Part shown: one piece after another, positions 26,526 to 35,459 of the stretch
Layout of the letters: each line of letters begins with the position of its first letter
Position numbering within the stretch: position 1 is the stretch's first letter
NCBI GenBank assembly: GCA_016719885.1
Contig: JADJYF010000026.1
Coordinates: 62,001 to 126,000 of the forward strand
Direction: 5' to 3'
DNA from: Pseudomonadota bacterium
GTDB lineage: Bacteria > Pseudomonadota > Gammaproteobacteria > Ga0077536
Length of the DNA stretch: 64,000 nt
Program-made: the position numbers and the translations under genes
The notes under the pieces: model-generated
Seen by the model: the letters and a program-made list of their open reading frames with translations, nothing else
Databases searched by the model: none
Told to the model about the DNA's origin: nothing

Positions 26526-27554
26526 TCAGGGCGCGCCGTGACTCAAGGTCGCGGCGATGTCGTGGGCAACCACGCGCGTCGCTGCACGGTTCCAATGCTT
26601 GTCCACCGGTGAAACTTCGAGATGGCGGCCGCTGCGTGCCAGGTAGTCTCGGAAGCTGGGCGCGAGATCGACCACCAGCGCGCCGTGCTCGCGTGCCACG
26701 CGCATGGCCATGTCGCGGCCCGCATCGCTGCCCGTTTCACCGCGATTGAGCGCACCGCGGTCACAATCGAACACCATCACCAGGCGTCCCTGGCGATAGG
26801 GCGCGATGCGTTCGAAGAATGTCAGCAGCGCTCGTTCGAGTTCGTCGGTGCTGAACTCCCGTGGCGGCGAACGTGGCGGCGCGGCGCCGAACGACAACGC
26901 CGCCCACGCCGTGCGCAAGCGCTGCAGCGGGTCGAAACGCAGGTGACCTAACAAGTACTGCAGCAGGGCGGAATGGCGCAGGTAGCGCTGCGCCTTCGGC
27001 GGCGGCGGCCGCAGGCTGGTGATGACCTTGCCCGTAGCGCGCTCGATACAGGGTCCATGGATGTTGCCGGAGCCACAATAGGCTTGGCGCAGATCGAAGC
27101 GCTCCAGCACCACGACGAAATCGCGAATGCCGAGGTGTTCGGACGCGTAGCGCAGGCGCTCACCATAGTCGAGCAGGCTCGAGCCAGGCCCACCCATGGC
27201 GTACACGGGGCGACCATCCAATTCCTGTTCGAGATGGGCGGCGACGCGCTCCGCCTCGGGCAGCATCGAGGCGTCGACGAAGCTGTCGCCGATCAAGGCC
27301 AGCGCGCCGCCGTCCGGCACGAAGTCTCGCGCGCTGAGGAAGCCGAGATTGTTGGCGCGGTGCGAGACCGCTTCGCTGAAATCCCAGCCCCATGAACTGC
27401 GAAACTGATGGTGGGGCCGATAGGTGATGATGAGCGGGTCGATGTAATAGCCGGTGTCGGAATAGGTGCTGGTCGGCAGCACGCGCAGCAGCGCCTCCAG
27501 CAGGAGGACCGCCAGCGCGATGCCGAACAGGGTGAGTGAGATTTTGCGCGACAT
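26526..27554 (-). CDS. AlgX/AlgJ-like SGNH-fold protein
   Basis: This 342-residue protein has an N-terminal membrane anchor or uncleaved signal (LTLFGIALAVLLLEALLRVL). The extracytoplasmic SGNH-like domain has the nucleophile motif LIGDSFVDAS and the acid/base motif VDKHWN (DxHW, as in AlgX/AlgJ). Such proteins work with MBOAT transferases to O-acetylate exported polysaccharides. The ATG is one base beyond the stop of the MBOAT gene, so the pair is one transcriptional unit. Confidence 0.8.
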   Translation of the reverse strand: MSRKISLTLFGIALAVLLLEALLRVLPTSTYSDTGYYIDPLIITYRPHHQFRSSWGWDFSEAVSHRANNLGFLSARDFVPDGGALALIGDSFVDASMLPEAERVAAHLEQELDGRPVYAMGGPGSSLLDYGERLRYASEHLGIRDFVVVLERFDLRQAYCGSGNIHGPCIERATGKVITSLRPPPPKAQRYLRHSALLQYLLGHLRFDPLQRLRTAWAALSFGAAPPRSPPREFSTDELERALLTFFERIAPYRQGRLVMVFDCDRGALNRGETGSDAGRDMAMRVAREHGALVVDLAPSFRDYLARSGRHLEVSPVDKHWNRAATRVVAHDIAATLSHGAP

Positions 27555-27555
27555 G

Positions 27556-29037
27556 TCAGAAGTTGAAGTAGATGAACGGACTGACCGCGTCGCGGGCATC
27601 GTTGATGACCAACAGGAAGCCACACGCCACCAGTGCCGCGCCGAGACCCAGCCAGCGGAGGTCGGCGCGCCGCTGGTAACAGGACAGCGCCCGTTCGCCC
27701 AGCCAATTGGAGTTCGGCAGCAGCACCGCGATCACGGCCAATACCAGGCAATGCGCAAGCGCGCCCGGCGGGCTGAGGCCCGCGTTCCACAACACGATGG
27801 AATCACTGGCATCGCGCAGCACCGCGCCTTGCCCGATCATGCCTTTCAACACACAGGCGGCAGTGGCGAAATCAGGTGCGCGGAACAGCACCCAGGCCAC
27901 CACCACCGCGCAGAACGTCAGGGCCCAGGCCAGCGCGCGATATACCGGCCAGCGCTCGAAGCCCGCCAGGCGCTCCCCCATCAGCGCGCGATAACCATGA
28001 TTGATGCCGAGGTAGAGCCCATGCAAACCGCCCCAGATGACGAAGGTCCAGTTGGCGCCGTGCCACAGGCCGCCGAGCAACATGGTGAGCATGAGGTTCA
28101 CGTAGCGGCGCGCACCGCCGCGCCGGTTGCCGCCCAGCGGGATATAGAGATAGTCGCGCAGGAACGTCGACAGGCTCATGTGCCAGCGCCGCCAGAAATC
28201 GGAAATATTGAGGGACTGGTAGGGTGAATTGAAGTTGTACGGCAAGCGGATGTTGAACAGCAGCGACAGGCCGACCGCCATGTCCGAATAGCCCGAGAAA
28301 TCGAAATAGAGCTGGAAGGTATAGGCCAGCGCTCCCAACCACGCCTCGGCCGCCTGCAGCGCGACGCCGTCGTGGGCGGCATTGAAGATGGCGTCGGCAT
28401 AGGGACTCACGCCGTCGGCGAACACTATCTTCTTGCCGAGTCCCATGGCGAAGATGGCGAGGCCGGCAGCGATGTTGGCGGCATTGATGCGATAGGTCGA
28501 CGCTTCGCCGAACTGCGGCATCATCTGCGCGTGATGCAGGACCGGGCCGGCGACCAGGTGCGGGAAGTAGGTCACGAACAGCCCGTAATGTGCCACCCGG
28601 TATTCCCTGACGCTCTTCTGGTAGGCATCGGCCAGGAAAGCAATCTGCGTGAAGCTGAAGAACGAGATGCCGATGGGCAAGGTCACGGTGCCGAGCTGCA
28701 CGTCGCTGCCCAGCAGCGCATTGACGCTGTCCACGAAAAAGTTCGCGTACTTGAAATAGGACAGCAAGGCGAGATTGAACACCACGCCGGCGATCATCAG
28801 CCGGCGCGCCTGGCCACGCTCGGCGGCCAGTCCGATGGCGCGCCCCACCGCGTAGTTGACCGCTATCGAAGCCAGCAGCAGCAGCGTGAAGCGCGGCATC
28901 CAGTAGCCGTAGAAGAACACCGAAGCCGCAAACAGCCACCATGCCGCCAGCTTGCGGGAATGACGCCCGAGCAGAAAAAAGCCGCACAAGACCAGCGGCA
29001 GGTAGACCAGGGCAAAGGCTAGCGTGGTGAACAGCAT
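27556..29037 (-). CDS. MBOAT acyltransferase, AlgI family
   Basis: This 493-residue protein has 10-12 membrane helices. It has the AlgI hallmarks FLADAYQ, YFPHLVAGPVLHHAQMMPQF, YFDFSGYSDMAVGL, NISDFWRRWHMSLSTFLRDY, IPLGGNR and the catalytic His region LGGLWHGANWTFVIWGGLHG. It moves acetyl groups across the inner membrane onto a polysaccharide, with the adjacent SGNH protein likely completing transfer. No polymerase or glycosyltransferase genes are nearby, so the acceptor polymer is unknown. Confidence 0.93.
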   Translation of the reverse strand: MLFTTLAFALVYLPLVLCGFFLLGRHSRKLAAWWLFAASVFFYGYWMPRFTLLLLASIAVNYAVGRAIGLAAERGQARRLMIAGVVFNLALLSYFKYANFFVDSVNALLGSDVQLGTVTLPIGISFFSFTQIAFLADAYQKSVREYRVAHYGLFVTYFPHLVAGPVLHHAQMMPQFGEASTYRINAANIAAGLAIFAMGLGKKIVFADGVSPYADAIFNAAHDGVALQAAEAWLGALAYTFQLYFDFSGYSDMAVGLSLLFNIRLPYNFNSPYQSLNISDFWRRWHMSLSTFLRDYLYIPLGGNRRGGARRYVNLMLTMLLGGLWHGANWTFVIWGGLHGLYLGINHGYRALMGERLAGFERWPVYRALAWALTFCAVVVAWVLFRAPDFATAACVLKGMIGQGAVLRDASDSIVLWNAGLSPPGALAHCLVLAVIAVLLPNSNWLGERALSCYQRRADLRWLGLGAALVACGFLLVINDARDAVSPFIYFNF

Positions 29038-29258
29038 GACAGGGCCAGGGGGACAGGGACTCCACGGTCGACAGAATGCGCCGGACGCACATCGCAATGG
29101 CGGCATGGCGGCGCCACGACTTGAATCGGCAAGGCGCCGCCGGCAGCCGCCGATGATGACCCAAGCCGCGCCGGCCATTCAACCGCCGTTGCCAGGCCGG
29201 CGCCGCGGCCGGCGGCTTGTGGTTAGAATCACTCACCTCACGCACACAGGCCATCGCG

Positions 29259-30287
29259 ATGGAAATCACCTCTCACTTTGCCCGCAGCGCACGCCACACC
29301 ACCCACTACCTGGCCGCCGGCCCGGAGGACGGCCCGCTGTTAGTCTTCGTGCATGGATGGCCCGAGCTGTCGCGCAGTTGGCGTCACCAGCTGCCGGTGT
29401 TCGGCGGGCTCGGCTATCGCGCCATCGCGCCGGACATGCGTGGCTACGGACAGTCCTCCAACTATCGACGTCACGAAGACTACGCGCAGCGCGAAGTGGT
29501 CGCCGACATGCTCGAACTGCTGGATGCGCTGGGCGCGGAGCGCGCGGTGTGGGTGGGACATGACTGGGGCAGTCCGACGGTGTGGAGCCTGGCCAGTCAT
29601 CACCCGGAGCGCTGCGTGGCGGTGGCCAACCTGTGTGTTCCGTTCGCCACCATCGAGTGTGGCTTCGACCACCTGCTGTCGCTGGTCGACCGTGAGCTTT
29701 ATCCCCTCGACCAGTTCCCGGCCGGCCAATGGGACTACCAGCTCTACTACCAGGAGAATTTCGAACGCGCCGGTGCGGTGTTCGAAGCCGATCCCTACCT
29801 GACGGTGAAACTGCTGTTTCGCAAAGGCGACCCGGCCGATGCCGGCAAGCCGGCGTTCACGTCGCAGGTGCGGCGCAATGGTGGCTGGTTCGGTCCGCTG
29901 GATGTCGCGCCCGATCTGCCGCGCGATGCCGACGTTGTCACCGAGGAGGACTTGCGCGTCTACGCCGAGGCCTTGGGCCGCAACGGCTTCTTCGGTCCGG
30001 ACTCGTACTACATGAACCACGCCGCCAACGCGGCCTATGGCGCGCTCGGCAGCGAGACGCTCGACATGCCGGTGCTGTTCATCGGCGCGCGCTACGACTA
30101 CGTGTGCAACACCGTCACGTCACGACTGGCCGAACCGATGCGCGCGCGCTGCACGAATTTGCGCGAAGCGGTGGTGGATGCCGGCCATTGGGTCGCGCAG
30201 GAAAAACCGCGCGAAGTCAACGCGCTGCTGGCGCGCTGGCTGGCGAGCGAAGTAGCCGACAGTTGGCCCGCTCCCGCCCTGACCTGA
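29259..30287 (+). CDS. alpha/beta hydrolase, epoxide hydrolase-like
   Basis: This 342-residue protein has FVHGWPELSRSWRHQLP (HGxP oxyanion motif), PDMRGYGQSSNY, the nucleophile elbow WVGHDWGSPTVWSLA with Asp as nucleophile and the C-terminal catalytic His in VVDAGHWVAQEKP. An Asp nucleophile with HGxP suggests an epoxide hydrolase rather than a serine esterase. A haloalkane dehalogenase is a second possibility. The ATG at 29259 fits the family better than the longer frame from 29217. It is followed by an acetoacetate decarboxylase-like gene on the same strand. Confidence 0.85.
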   Translation: MEITSHFARSARHTTHYLAAGPEDGPLLVFVHGWPELSRSWRHQLPVFGGLGYRAIAPDMRGYGQSSNYRRHEDYAQREVVADMLELLDALGAERAVWVGHDWGSPTVWSLASHHPERCVAVANLCVPFATIECGFDHLLSLVDRELYPLDQFPAGQWDYQLYYQENFERAGAVFEADPYLTVKLLFRKGDPADAGKPAFTSQVRRNGGWFGPLDVAPDLPRDADVVTEEDLRVYAEALGRNGFFGPDSYYMNHAANAAYGALGSETLDMPVLFIGARYDYVCNTVTSRLAEPMRARCTNLREAVVDAGHWVAQEKPREVNALLARWLASEVADSWPAPALT

Positions 30288-30356
30288 GCACGTGCGAACA
30301 GCGTCGTAATTGAATCACTTATACTCGCGCCACCAGCAATTCCAGGGGAACACTTC

Positions 30357-31115
30357 ATGGCACGCAAAGGCCAACTCAAACTCGATCACTACGGCGCCAC
30401 CATGCCGGTCACCGGCGAAGCGGTGCAGAAGCCGCCGTTCTACTACCGCCACATGGAAATGATGTTCATCACCTACCGCACCGACGAAGATGCGGCCGCG
30501 GCGTGGCTGCCGGAGCAGATGGAACTCGATGGGCCGGCCACCGCCACCGTCATCGTCGCGCACTACGGCGCGTCGACCTTCGGCCCCTACAACGAGGCGA
30601 TGATTTCGATACGCGCGCGTCTCGACGGCGAGGTCGTGAGCTATTACCCCGCCCTGTTCACTGACAACGAGGCGCCCCTGATCGGCGGCCGCGAGATCTG
30701 GGGCTTCGCCAAGAAACTCGCCAAGGTCGAAGTCCGCCACGAAAGCGAAGTGATGATGGGCTTGGTGGAACGTCCCACCGGCAATCGGCTGCTGACGGCG
30801 GTGATGCGCAAGGTCACGCCGGTGCGCACCGAGGACTTCGTACTGACCCCCAGTGTTTCACTCAAGGTCATTCCCTGCGCCACCGAGGCCCGCCGACCGG
30901 CCTTGGCGCAACTCATCGGCAGCGCGCTGGAACTCGTGCCGCACATGGGCGCCAACGGCATTCCCGACATCTGGACGGGTCCAGGTTCGCTCAACTACGA
31001 CGCGCCATCGGCGGTCGACCCGTGGTACAAGCTGCCGGTGCGGGACGTGCTCGGTTGCTATGCCGGCACCTTCGACGCCGTGCTCGGCCACGGCCGCATC
31101 CTCAAGGAGTTGTAA
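30357..31115 (+). CDS. acetoacetate decarboxylase family protein
   Basis: This 252-residue protein contains the active-site region APLIGGREIWGFAKKLAKVEV. Lys119 of the KK pair corresponds to the Schiff-base lysine of acetoacetate decarboxylase and Glu113 to the neighbouring acid. The family includes decarboxylases, and also aldolase-dehydratases with the same lysine, so acetoacetate is not certain as substrate. The AGGGGAA ribosome site is well placed. Because DUF849 enzymes release acetoacetate, a link with the enzyme at 23774-24706 is worth noting. Confidence 0.85.
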   Translation: MARKGQLKLDHYGATMPVTGEAVQKPPFYYRHMEMMFITYRTDEDAAAAWLPEQMELDGPATATVIVAHYGASTFGPYNEAMISIRARLDGEVVSYYPALFTDNEAPLIGGREIWGFAKKLAKVEVRHESEVMMGLVERPTGNRLLTAVMRKVTPVRTEDFVLTPSVSLKVIPCATEARRPALAQLIGSALELVPHMGANGIPDIWTGPGSLNYDAPSAVDPWYKLPVRDVLGCYAGTFDAVLGHGRILKEL

Positions 31116-31290
31116 GCGGCGACCGCCCTGCTCGGGGGCCGTCATGATGGCGGCCCTGCCCCTTCCTCAAGGCACATCACGCCGGTCGCGAGCGCCGACG
31201 TTAAGTTCGAATTAATCGCGGCCCCCTAGCATCACCGCAGCCAAGCCGGGACCGACGCCGCCAATGGCGCAGCTTGCCAAGGAGCTCCCC

Positions 31291-32989
31291 GTGTTCGAGT
31301 CGACTTCAATCCGCTTTCGATCTTCGCCCTGTGTGCGCTGCCTGACCGGCATGTTGCTTTCACTCGCACTGCTGCCTCTCATCTCCTGCGCACAGGACAC
31401 CACGCTGGCGCAGAACTACCAGACGGCGCCGCCCAACTACCAAGCACCGGTCTATGCCGCCCAACCGACCGCCTATGGCAACGTCGGACCCGAGGCCGGA
31501 CAATTCCTCGCCCCACCGCAATTGGCCGACCTGGTGGCCCGTATCGCCCTCTATCCTGACGACCTGATTGGCATCATCCTGCCCGCCTCCACCTACCCGC
31601 TGCAGGTCGTGCAGGCGGCGCGCTATCTCGACGCGGTGCGCAGCAATTCGACACTTGCACCCGACGACAGCTGGGACAATTCCGTGGTCGCGCTGCTCAA
31701 TTACCCGGACGTGGTCAACATGATGAACCACGATCTCGAATGGACCGAGCGTCTCGGCCAGGCCGTGATCATGCAACAGGCCGATGTCATCAGCGCCATC
31801 GGCCAGTTCCGCGCCCAGGCCCAGGCCGCCGGCAACCTGCGCAGCGATGGGCGGCAGGTGGTGGAAATGGACCAAGGTGCGATCCGGATCCGTCCCGCCA
31901 ATCCGCAGGTGATTTACGTACCGCAATACGAGCCGACGCGAGTCATCGTCTACCAGAGCGAACCGGTGCTGCGCTATTACCCGCGCCCGTGCCCGGTGTA
32001 CCACTACAATTATTCGTCGGGCTACCCCAGCAGCTTCAGCAACTTCTGGGGCGTGAGCACGCTGTTCACCATCGGCTGGAGCAGCCGTCGCGTGCATCTG
32101 CACGACTACGACTTCTACGACGACCCGCGCTACGACCGTCCCCACGACGGCCGCTTCTACCGTCGCAGCCACCATGGCTGGCATGGCAATGATGACCATG
32201 ATCACGATCGCGACGGCGACCGTCGCTGGCGCGACGACGATCGCCGCGACGGCCGCGATGTCGTCGGTCCCCCGACCGCCGCGCGAACGCGACTGGCAAC
32301 CACGCGACGGACGCAGGCCGCGGCCCATGGGGGTCGGCGCCGGCGGCCAGGGTCGCGACGACGACCGCCGCGGCTCCGGTGCAGGCCGCGATGGTGGACG
32401 GCCGGGCGCCATACCGCTGGTCCCTCCCACACGCGGAGTCGGCGACCGCGACGCTCCGCGCGGCCGCGACGCGCAGCGCCTCGGCGATCCGCCGCAGGAC
32501 AGGCGTTTCAGTCGGCCGATGCCGCCACGTGAAAACCTCGTGCGCCCGGCGGATCCGCCGCCGGCATCGCGCTTCACCACGCCGATCTCGCCCATCCCGT
32601 CGCGCGACGCCGCGCCGCGCCGCAGCGACCCGCCGCAGGACACGCGCTTCAGCCGCCCGATGTCGCCACGCAACGAGCAAGTGATCGAACGGCGGCCGTC
32701 ACCGGCGCCGAGCACGGTCGGCCCGACGCGCATGCAGCGCGACAACGACAATGGACGCGGCAGCGTGCGCCAGGTCGCCCCCCCGCGTGGCGATTCGCCG
32801 AACATGTCGCCGAGTCGCCATTTCCAGATCACGCCGCCACCGGCACGCAACACCTCCAGCCGTCAGGAGTCGCGTTCGTCCCAGGGTTCGCGCGCCGGCG
32901 GGCGCGACGACAACCGGGCCGCGACCGTCAGGCAAGGTGGTGGCAGGGATGACGACGGTGGTCGCGGGCGCGGCAATCGCGACCGCTGA
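31291..32989 (+). pseudogene. DUF3300 exported protein, interrupted by a one-base shift in a C5 run
   Basis: The first part is a clear DUF3300 protein: signal peptide or lipobox region LLSLALLPLISC, then QLADLVARIALYPDDLIGI and ILPASTYPLQVVQAARYL, then a Tyr/His/Asp-rich segment. At 32269-32273 a run of five C puts the frame out. Dropping one C continues GPRPPRERDWQPRDGRRPR in the next frame, to a stop at 32989, through a long Arg/Pro/Asp-rich low-complexity tail with repeated DPPQD-RFSRPM units. The start is a GTG at 31291 with AAGGAG six bases upstream, better than the ATG at 31264. The function of DUF3300 is unknown. Because the shift is in a homopolymer, sequence error is plausible. Confidence 0.8.
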
Positions 32990-33035
32990 ATGACGCGCGC
33001 GGGCGTGGCATCGCAAGCGCGGTGCCGCGTCCGCG

Positions 33036-33560
33036 CTACAAAGCCTCGAGGCGCCAGTCGCGCGCCGTTACCCGCAGCAGCCATCCGCCGGCGCCGCCGT
33101 GGGCACGCGCCTTGCCACTTGCGCCTGGATTGATGACCCAGGGCATGGCATCGAAGTCCGCGCAGCGGCGGTGACTATGGCCGTAAACGACCATCCGCGC
33201 CGCCGGAAATGCCGCGCGCAGGCGCGCATGCCGAGTGGCAACCCTGGGAAACTGGTGACCGTGCGCCACCGCGAGCATGCCGCCGCGCAACTCGATGCAC
33301 ATCGCCTGCGGCAGATGCGCGCAATCATCGCCCTCGCCCGCCGGCCATTGTCCAGGCGTGTCGTTGTTGCCCGCCACCACATACAGCGGCGCGATCGCGC
33401 CCAGCGCCGACATCACCGAGCGCGCACCGACATCGCCGGCATGCACGATCAAATCCACGCCCGTCAGTCGCTCGAGCAGCGACGGCGCCAGCACGCCGTG
33501 GCTGTCCGACAGCAGCGCGATGCAACGTGCGCCGAGGGCCTCGGCGCATACCACTTTCAC
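33036..33560 (-). CDS. YfcE/MJ0936-type metallophosphoesterase
   Basis: This 174-residue calcineurin-like phosphoesterase has every metal motif: IALLSDSHGV, IVHAGDVG, VVAGNNDTPG, AVAHGHQF and VVYGHSHRR. Small enzymes of this type hydrolyse phosphodiesters and use Mn2+. The GTG start at 33560 overlaps the stop of the AmpG gene by four bases (GTGA), so it is coupled to it. Confidence 0.9.
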   Translation of the reverse strand: MKVVCAEALGARCIALLSDSHGVLAPSLLERLTGVDLIVHAGDVGARSVMSALGAIAPLYVVAGNNDTPGQWPAGEGDDCAHLPQAMCIELRGGMLAVAHGHQFPRVATRHARLRAAFPAARMVVYGHSHRRCADFDAMPWVINPGASGKARAHGGAGGWLLRVTARDWRLEAL

Positions 33561-34795
33561 GACGGTCCCTGCGCATTGTCGAGGCGCTCCAACAAGCGAC
33601 GTTGGCGCTTCAGGATCACCAGCGCCGGCAGCGCCAGCACGAAAGTCGTGATGAAGAATGCCGGCCAGCCCAGCGCTTCCACCAGGTAACCGGCGGGCGG
33701 CCCGGCAAATACGCGTCCGAGGCTCGCCACCGCGCTCAGCAGCGCGAACTGGGTGGCGGTATAGCGGCGATCGCAAATCGACATCAGCAGGGCAAGGTAG
33801 GCAGCGGTACCCATGCCACCCGCCAGGTTCTCCAGCGCCACCACCGCCACCATCGCACCATAGGATTTGCCCAGCATCGCCAAGAGCGCAAAGCCGAGAT
33901 TGGTCAGCGCCTGCAGCCACGCGAACAACACCAGCGCGCGATACAGGCCGAGGCGCAGCATCATGGCGCCGCCGTACAACGCGCCGCCCACCGATGCGAC
34001 CAAGCCCAGCCCCTTGTAGATGGTGCCGACGTCGGTCAGCGTGAAACCGAGTTCGCCGAGCAGGAAATTGGTGGTCAATCCGCCGGCGAAGGCGTCGCCG
34101 AGTTTGTACAGGAAGATCAGCACCAGCAGCGCCACCGCCGAGTCGCGACGGAAATATTCCGTGAGTGGCTCGCGCATCGCCGCGACCAGATTGCCGGGCG
34201 CCGCCGCGACCTCGGGCACTGGCGGCCCGGCCAGGCTCGCCGCCGCGCCAATCAGCATGCACAGGCCCATGAACTCGTAGACCTTGGCAAAGCCCATCAC
34301 GTCCGCCAACAGCAGTGCGCCGGCGCTCGCCAGCAGCATGCCGATGCGGTAGCCGGTCACGGCCACGCCGGCGCCGAAACCGCGTTCACGTTCGTGCAGC
34401 AGTTCGGTGCGATAGGCATCGATGGCGACGTCCTGGGTGGCCGACAGGAACGCGATGGCGACGGCCGCCAGCGCCAGGGTCGGCAGCGCGCCTGCCGCGA
34501 GGTTGCCAGCGCCCGCCATGAACAGCAGCGCCGCCAGCAACAGTTGCGCCAGCACCATCCAATCGCGCCGCCGCCCAGGCCAACCAGGCTGGTAACGATC
34601 GAGCAGCGGCGCCCACAGGAACTTGAGCACGTAGGGCAAACCGACCAGCGAAAACACGCCGATGCGACTGACCTCGACGCCCTGCACCGTCAGCCAGGCT
34701 TGCAGGGTGCCAGCGCTCAGGGCAAGCGGCAGCCCCGACGAGAAGCCCAACGCGGCGACGGTCGCCACGCGCCGATTGAACAGAGATGCAATCAT
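33557..34795 (-). CDS. ampG: AmpG-type MFS permease (muropeptide transporter)
   Basis: This 412-residue MFS protein has 12 predicted helices. It begins ALGFSSGLPLALSAGTLQAWL, the AmpG signature, then YVLKFLWAPLLDRY and LSATQDVAIDAYRTELL. AmpG imports GlcNAc-anhydroMurNAc peptides during peptidoglycan recycling. The ATG at 34795 gives the conserved N-terminus; the longer frame to 34888 overlaps the upstream region of the CYTH gene. It is divergent from the CYTH gene. Confidence 0.9.
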   Translation of the reverse strand: MIASLFNRRVATVAALGFSSGLPLALSAGTLQAWLTVQGVEVSRIGVFSLVGLPYVLKFLWAPLLDRYQPGWPGRRRDWMVLAQLLLAALLFMAGAGNLAAGALPTLALAAVAIAFLSATQDVAIDAYRTELLHERERGFGAGVAVTGYRIGMLLASAGALLLADVMGFAKVYEFMGLCMLIGAAASLAGPPVPEVAAAPGNLVAAMREPLTEYFRRDSAVALLVLIFLYKLGDAFAGGLTTNFLLGELGFTLTDVGTIYKGLGLVASVGGALYGGAMMLRLGLYRALVLFAWLQALTNLGFALLAMLGKSYGAMVAVVALENLAGGMGTAAYLALLMSICDRRYTATQFALLSAVASLGRVFAGPPAGYLVEALGWPAFFITTFVLALPALVILKRQRRLLERLDNAQGPS

Positions 34796-34890
34796 CGCCG
34801 TGGGCGGCTCCGAAAATGACGATGTTGTGACTTGCCGCCCATGGGTGGCCATTGTATATCTCCAGCCCCGTTTCCCAGCCGAGACCACCG

Positions 34891-35388
34891 GTGGCCGTCG
34901 AAATCGAACGTAAATTCCTGCTGCGAGACGCCAGCTGGCGCGACGCGGTCACCCACAGCGAGCCCATGCGCCAAGGCTATCTCGCGGGCTCCGAGCACTG
35001 CTCCATACGCATACGCATGACCGCTATCGACGCGCGCATCAACATCAAGAGCGCAACGCTCGGCATCACCCGCAGCGAGTTCGAATACCTGGTGCCGACC
35101 GCCGATGCCGAGATCATGTTGAATTCGCTGTGCGGCGCCCGCACCCTGGAAAAGACCCGGCACTATGTTCCGCACGCGGGCCACGAATGGGAGATCGACG
35201 AGTTCCATGGCGCCAATGCCGGGCTGGTGGTGGCCGAGCTCGAACTCGGCGCCATCGACGAGGCATTCGTGACGCCCGCATGGCTGGGCGAGGAAGTGTC
35301 GGACGACCCGCGCTACTACAACTCGCGCCTCGTAGAGGCGCCGTATCACACTTGGTCGGGCGCCTGCTCGGGCCGCCGGAATTCTTGA
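34891..35388 (+). CDS. CYTH-domain triphosphate tunnel metalloenzyme
   Basis: This 165-residue protein starts with the CYTH signature MAVEIERKFLLRD (the ExExK box binding triphosphate and metal). It has SIRIRMTAIDARINIKSA and the acid pair WEIDEFHGANAGLVVAELEL. Bacterial members hydrolyse inorganic tripolyphosphate or nucleoside triphosphates. The GTG at 34891 is chosen because it places EIERKFL at residues 4-10, as in relatives; the frame itself is open to a TTG at 34852. Confidence 0.9.
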   Translation: MAVEIERKFLLRDASWRDAVTHSEPMRQGYLAGSEHCSIRIRMTAIDARINIKSATLGITRSEFEYLVPTADAEIMLNSLCGARTLEKTRHYVPHAGHEWEIDEFHGANAGLVVAELELGAIDEAFVTPAWLGEEVSDDPRYYNSRLVEAPYHTWSGACSGRRNS

Positions 35389-35459
35389 TTTTTTTGCGGA
35401 ATTTACCGGCAAAAGTGCGTGCTACAATCGCTCAGGATCGAGAGTGACAGCGGATCGCG

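Noticed and set aside
31136..31156. GGGCCG...CGGCCC hairpin after the decarboxylase gene as a terminator
   Set aside because: The stem is short (6 bp) and no T-run follows.
33209..34819. Long plus-strand frame opposite the metallophosphoesterase and ampG genes
   Set aside because: It is a low-complexity Arg/His/Gln composition shadow of two well-supported minus-strand genes.
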